DNA from: Rhabditophanes sp. KR3021
Lineage: Eukaryota; Nematoda; Chromadorea; Rhabditida; Alloionematidae
DNA length: 64,000 nucleotides
Direction of reading: 5' to 3'
NCBI GenBank assembly: GCA_963281155.1
Contig: CAUJLY010000003.1
Span: forward strand, 2,914,001 to 2,978,000
Part shown: one piece after another, positions 58,725 through 64,000 of the stretch
Layout: every line of letters begins with the position of its first letter
Numbering within the stretch: position 1 is the first letter of the stretch
The notes under the pieces: model-generated
Database searches by the model: none
Told to the model about the DNA's origin: nothing
Seen by the model: the letters and a program-made list of their open reading frames with translations, nothing else
Translations under genes and position numbers: made by a program

Positions 58725-59300
58725 TTATGTAATAGTTTTTTTTAGTTGTTCCAATTTAGTTTGAATTTCAAATATCCTCTCTCCGATTGTATTAAAGTAG
58801 GACCCTTTCGAAGTTGACGTTTGAAACGCTGCATGTTCCATTTTTCTAACATATTTAGTTAATTGTAAGTATGAATCATTTGGATATTTGGCTGCAATTT
58901 GTAAAGAACACATTGACCTCAAGATGCGGATGATAATTGCTTTGCGACATTCAAACGAACAAGAATAGTGCCATGGATGAAACAAATACGCTGGAATTGG
59001 AATAGAAGTAAAATATTCTCTATAATGGACGTTAATTGATGCCGGTTGAGCAGAGTTTTTGCAAATATCACATTTCGTTTTTTTGCACTTTGACCAATGG
59101 TTCATTAATCTTTTAGTGTTCAGACAAAGCTTATTTTTGCACTTTTTCTTCAAATGACATTCGGAAACATGCATTATCATATCTTTCATTTCCCTACAGC
59201 CAGATAAACTACATTCCGCATCACTATTTGAATCTGTGCATTTGGTAGCATGAAGCAGCATGATCATATGAAGTTTGAGTGTCTTTAAACTAGCTGGCAT
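58725..59300 (-). CDS. Stand-alone TAZ1-KIX protein (CBP/p300 fragment)
   Basis: Single exon, 191 aa from ATG 59300 (MPASLKTLKLHMIMLLHATKC). Residues about 5-85 form a TAZ1 zinc domain with all three HCCC sites: LLHATKC and the next two Cys; MHVSEC with KKKC and KLC; NHWSKC with KTKC and DIC. Residues about 110-190 match the KIX domain (WHYSCSFECRKAIIIRILRS, KYVRKMEHAAFQTS, YFNTIGERIFEIQTKLEQ). In CBP/p300 these domains bind transcription-factor activation regions. Here the bromodomain, PHD/RING, acetyltransferase, ZZ and TAZ2 parts are all absent. The protein can therefore bind activators but not acetylate. A competitor or adaptor role is inferred. The frame is intact and intronless, which raises the possibility of a retrocopy origin. 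Confidence 0.85.
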   Translation of the reverse strand: MPASLKTLKLHMIMLLHATKCTDSNSDAECSLSGCREMKDMIMHVSECHLKKKCKNKLCLNTKRLMNHWSKCKKTKCDICKNSAQPASINVHYREYFTSIPIPAYLFHPWHYSCSFECRKAIIIRILRSMCSLQIAAKYPNDSYLQLTKYVRKMEHAAFQTSTSKGSYFNTIGERIFEIQTKLEQLKKTIT

Positions 59301-59877
59301 GATTGATAAATATTTGAAAATACCATTTAGATAAATTTGAAATGGCACACGTTTCCAAACATTTTTTGCAATTCAAATTGAAATTCTCGTTAGGAGTTGA
59401 ACTTTTTGATGAAATGAGAACTGATAGTGCAGAGTTATTTTCAAATAATTTGTTTAACCACATTGTTAAGTGTTTTTTGAGTCAATAAATATTTTAATTA
59501 ATCTTTGAACATTTCTTCATGGTTTCATCGTATTTTAACTCTTTAAATATGATATGATTGTTCAAAATATAACTATACTTCAAATTTGTTTATTGGTGAA
59601 AGATAGACAATTTATTCAAATCATGGATAAACACATTCTTCCAAGTTGTGTAGATTATAAATGAACTTATTACATAAGCAGTTTTATACGTCAAAAATGA
59701 CTCATGCAAGTAACAAATAACCAAACGAATTGTTTTAATCTGAATAAAATGTACAAATGTAAATTATAAATAATAAACTTTTATTATAAATTATGTACGC
59801 AATAACTGATCATCTGTAAGCTTCTCTTGAGTTATAATAAATATCGAGGAATAATACAAATAGTTCATTTCGCTGTT

Positions 59878-62206
59878 ATGACATTTGTCCAAGTTCCATT
59901 GGAAAGTGAAATATATCGTGGAAACTCATTAACATATTTTGATCAAATATTATCAAATGATGTTAACAATGAATTCTTCCTTATTAACCGTACTAACTCT
60001 ATTGTACCAGCGAAAAATTTTTTTCATGAAAGAAGAAGTGAAAGAGACATTAAGAAGTTTGTTAACAAACTGAGTGTTAATTTGGAAGAAGAATCCGCTT
60101 TTTTACACACTATTACTTCGAACATCGTTTCCCAAATAATCTCCGATCATGAAGTGCCCAATTTGTCTTATATCAACGACGTCAGGAGCAAGCTTTTTAA
60201 TAATACATATAGTTTAAGCTCACGAGACTCGATGGAGTTTATTAACTTAAAAAACTTGATAAGTAGTGCTAGCCTAAGAGAAGGAACTTTATTTATTGAT
60301 CCAGAATGTTTGACCTTATAGTATGTTGAGCCCAATTAGAAGTTTATTTATCCAATTATTCTACTACTTTTTAGTTGTGAATTGCCTACTCTAAAAGAAT
60401 CTTATGTTGGCTTATCCAAATTAACTTCTCCAACTAATTTTGGACCATCTCTAGAGGTTCTAAGATTTGTTTGCCTTGTACTAGGACCAACAACTAATCA
60501 GAAGGCATTTGATATTGCCCGAATGTTCAGTACAATCTTGTCATTTTCGCCATTGCGTTTAGAATTAAAAGCAGCAAAAACAAAAGATGATTTTAAAAGT
60601 TTAATCTTAAAGAATACGAATGATATCGTTGAAAATTTAAAACAAAATAACAAGACCCCTTCGTTGATAAAGGACCAAACAATAAACAAGTGGAAGCCAA
60701 TAGTTTGTATTAAAGACGACTTTTGCCGGAGATTCGAGCATTACTACTCCGATTACGTTATATCTGACTTTGGGACTGTTAAAAAATGCCTTTCTGCATC
60801 TACATATCTTTTTATCACAATCATTGTGACGAATATAGGTAAGATTACAATTTGCATAATGCTAATATTTTCTACTACTTTTAGCACTTGGAATGTTAAA
60901 TGAAAGTAATACTGAAGGGAAGATAACAGTACGTCATCAGATATTGAGTCAAATTATCGGGAGCTTGATATTTGGAGTAATAGGGGGGCAATTCTTCCTA
61001 GTTATGCTTTCAACCGCTCCAATATCCATATATACAAATTTAATTCACAACATTGCTCTCAAGTATGGTTATGATTTCTTTTCTTTGTATTCTGCTACTG
61101 GATTATTCTGTTGTTTGTACTTGATAGTACTGGCATTAGCACAAGCTTCTATTGTCATGAAGGTTTCCAAAAGATCACTGGAAGAATTGTTTGGGATGTT
61201 TATTTCCCTTGCACTTATAATCAAAGCTTGTCAAGCTGCTCTGGGTGCAATGAATAATTACGGACCTCACTGTTTGGCAACTCAACTAAACGTTGACCTG
61301 TGTGAACGCGCGTCTGGGATATTTTTCCTCTTAATAATGATATCTACATTTTTACTATCTCTTTGGTTACGAAACTTGATAAGGGATTACTCTTTGCCAG
61401 TAGCTGTTTTAATTATTACTGGCTTAAGCTGTTCCTATTTCAAAGATATTCCAAGGGAACATTTTACATATGATGAAAATGAAGTAGACTTACTTCACAT
61501 ATTTCAGCTTAACTTACCCAAGAAAGGGTATCTAATTGCTGCAATTTTAGCCATCCCATTGGCAATTTTATTCTTTATTGATCAATACTTGGTAACAAAA
61601 ACAGTTGACAACAAGGAAACTAATTTAAAGAATGGTTCATCATTTGACTACGATTTATTGATAGTTGCTGTAATTAATATATTCTTGTCCATCTGTGGGC
61701 TACCGCTTATGCATGGAGCTTTGCCTCACAGTTTTTTACATGTTCAATCATTGTCAGATGGAGATGGAAATACAATTGTAAAAACACGGGAATCACGAAT
61801 TCCCATTTTATTAGCACATCTCTTGATGATACCAACCTTTTTATATTTATTACCCTATTTTCAACTTTATATTCCAGTTGCTGTTTTTCACGGAGTTTTT
61901 TTAAATATGGCCTTTACGTCCTCAATAGGACTCCAATTTTTTGAAAGGTTGCAATTGTTAATTACAAAACAGCAAGCTTATCCGCCAACTCACTACATTC
62001 GAAAGGTTCCCCAACGGGAAATACATTACTTTACTTTAGTTGAATTATTTCAACTGATAATCTTAGTCGGAGTTGGATTTTCGGGAAATGATTTTGTTGA
62101 AATATGTTTCCCATTGTTGATATTTTCGTTTATTCCAATCCGAGCCTTTGTTTTACCTATGATGTTTCCAAAAAGACATCTTCAAATATTAGATGACGAC
62201 ACATAG
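59878..62206 (+). CDS. SLC4-family anion/base transporter
   Basis: Exons 59878-60320, 60375-60838 and 60885-62206 join across 54- and 46-nt introns, giving 742 aa. The N-terminal ~280 residues are the cytosolic domain (REGTLFIDPECLTL, then VCLVLGPTTNQKAFDIARMF). The membrane part (about 280-735) has many helices with SLC4 landmarks. They are TGLFCCLYLIVLALAQAS, IPLAILFFIDQYLVTK (compare ALLIFFDQ-type), FDYDLLIVAVINIFLSICGLP, VKTRESRIPILLAHLLMIPT, VFHGVFLNMAFTSSIGLQF and RKVPQREIHYFTLVELFQL. The chain ends after the last helices with a short acidic tail (QILDDDT). Closest by eye to the SLC4A11-like branch. The substrate (HCO3-, borate, H+ or other) cannot be read from the sequence. Confidence 0.88.
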
Positions 62207-64000
62207 AACAAACAAAAGTTAACATTTTCTTAATTTGTCTTATCTTCTTTCATTTACTGATTCTTATGCTAATTTTATATACAATTTTTCCATATACAAA
62301 TAACTATTCAAAACAACTTCTTAGGCATGTCTTGACGTGCTATATTAACTAAATTATCACGCATGTAATTTGTATTATAAAGTATGATGTAAAAATTTAT
62401 CATGCAAAAAAGTGAACAAATAAAAATATTCTTTAATATTACTTCCATTTTTTGTGATATATTGGCCACAGTCCTTTTTTGCCTATCAAATAACCTGACC
62501 AAAAAGGCATTGGCTCAATTTTAAACACGCTTTTTATTGTTCTTTTCTTGTAGTTTCAAGAAAGTGTATTTTAGCCCACAGATTATTTGTACGATTTGTT
62601 TTACCTTTTCCGTTAATATTGGTGCTTTTATGTTTGATAATAAAAAAAATTGCCTTGCCATTTATATTGTTCTGATAATTGTTTGTATGTAACCAATCAA
62701 AGAGTAAAATTTAGAAAGGTCGTTACCTTTTACAACGTTGTATCTGTTGTGCTTAATTATTCACCAAAACATCCATCCTATATTCATGATATCCATAATA
62801 TCATGTAATAATTTTAGTTAAATTTTGCCGTTATCAGGGCACCACCTATTTACAATTTCCAAGCCTCTTTATTTTGTTTTATTTTGCTTTATTTTATTTA
62901 GTTTTGGTTTATTTTATTTTGTTTAGTTTTGGTTTATTTTGTTTAATTTTGTTTTATTATATTATTTTATACTAATTCGAAGAGAAATATTATCCAAATA
63001 TTAAAATGTTATATATTCTACATGATTCACAAGCCATATGTCTCGAAGGCTTGCAGTGTGCTTTCAGACCATAAAAGCCTGCCGCCCTAAATTAGATAAA
63101 GCAAAATATTTATTTATAGGGCTATATGTGATGACAAGAGTTGAATTGGTGATTATGTAATGTATATAATGAAAATATAAGTGTAATAATAATTTTGTTT
63201 GTACTTGTGGCCGACTTTTATAAATTGTTGAAACGGAAGCCACGTCAACATTGGAAAGTGTTATCAATGGCTAGAAATGTGGGGTGAGAAGTACTTGTAG
63301 TTAAAAAGTGGTGGCGTTGAAGTTCACCAAAGTTCAAAATGAATTTAATCTTTTAACAACAAATTAATTGGTTAATGCTTATCTTGAGATAATCTCAGAG
63401 AACAAATGTAATATCATGTGTACCTTATCTCCAAAAGCAACACCCTCGCCACTACAATTTTAATTTCTTTTATATTTACGCTTTCATGGCTTTATTCTTG
63501 ACACTATCCATCACTCTATATATAGTATGCCCTAATCAAAGTCCTCCAAAGTAATTTATAATACTCAGAAGCAACTTTTTGCTCATCAAAAATTTCTAAA
63601 TTTATTAAGTTTATTATAAAATATTTGCCTCATATCATTATAACGTATTGTGAGTGAAATATAAAACTTACGACACCATTTGCCTTTAAAAAATTTATTT
63701 TCCAAACATTTAAACCAATTTAGTTAAGGCATCTCTTTCTTGAACTTCTTTGTGCCTTTCTTTTTCGCAAGCATTTTTTGAATTATCCTTTAAAAATTAT
63801 TTTTGTACAAGTATCAAGTTTATTTGAGCATATATGTTTGTGAGAACAAGGTTGGTAAAGATTATTGTGAAGTATTTTTTATTAATAGATGTTTAAGTAC
63901 GTAGACATAAGTGTGCAACAAAAAGGCGCGACCTGGGCATATCACACTTTATATTTAGTATATGAGGATTCCTTTGAATGGTTATGTATGCAGTAGCAGG
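62207..64000. other. Terminal AT-rich intergenic stretch
   Basis: 1.8 kb to the window edge. It contains a low-complexity tract at 62868-62968 and no supportable gene. Confidence 0.4.
62868..62968. repeat. Low-complexity TTTTAT/TTTTG tract
   Basis: About 100 bp made only of T-rich units TTTTAT and TTTTG, with TTTAGTTTTGGTTTATTTT appearing twice. Typical simple-sequence DNA. Confidence 0.8.

Overview
This window is a stretch of a compact, AT-rich animal nuclear genome. It holds about 20 protein-coding genes on both strands. Almost all are split by very short spliceosomal introns, mostly 40-60 nt and bounded by GT-AG, and spacers are usually under 2 kb. Animal-specific families place it in Metazoa: alpha-catenin, a Trio/Kalirin-type RhoGEF, SNAPC3, a probable NELF-B, SMG6, Enhancer of Polycomb, a TAZ-KIX piece of CBP/p300, and an SLC4 transporter. 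Short introns and high A+T would fit a genome-reduced bilaterian such as an orthonectid-like worm, but the sequence alone does not fix the taxon. No rRNA, tRNA, operon-like bacterial layout or CRISPR array was seen.

Layout. 1-2.08 kb: two decayed coding relics. 2.1-4.8 kb: alpha-catenin (-). 6.5-6.9 kb: a small saposin-fold protein gene (-) with one frame break. 7.3-9.1 kb: endonuclease III/NTH1 with a very long N-terminal extension (-). 9.4-10.9 kb: SNAPC3 (-). 11.1-11.9 kb: 2-Cys peroxiredoxin (-). 12.2-13.6 and 16.2-16.9 kb: single-pass membrane proteins (-). 13.9-15.8 kb: probable NELF-B (-). 17.2-20.4 kb: SYF1/XAB2 (-). 20.7-21.0 kb: NEDD8 (-). 24.0-31.8 kb: Trio-like GEF (+). 32.7-34.4 kb: steroid 5-alpha-reductase (-). 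35.0-36.1 kb: membrane protein (-). 36.3-38.0 kb: two tandem TFIIA-gamma genes (-). 38.2-41.5 kb: AAMP (-). 43.4-45.8 kb: Enhancer of Polycomb (+). 47.9-52.8 kb: SMG6 (+), with a small membrane-protein ORF in one intron. 52.9-55.4 kb: a micro-membrane protein and two coiled-coil proteins (-). 55.9-57.6 kb: ATG16L (-). 58.7-59.3 kb: TAZ1-KIX protein (-). 59.9-62.2 kb: SLC4-type transporter (+).

The genes are mostly housekeeping and unrelated to each other. Several concern gene expression: SNAPC3, NELF-B, TFIIA-gamma, EPC and TAZ-KIX in transcription, XAB2 in splicing, SMG6 in mRNA decay.

The most unusual pattern is in the long introns. Five unusually long introns (one each in XAB2, Trio and SRD5A, two in AAMP) each contain a decayed gene or gene relic in the antisense orientation to the host. 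Each of these introns is bounded by a direct repeat of about 7-13 bp that overlaps the splice junctions. Three of the five passengers (in XAB2, Trio and SRD5A) belong to one protein family that I do not recognise. This looks like intron creation by insertion of gene-bearing DNA with target-site duplication, followed by decay of the passenger.
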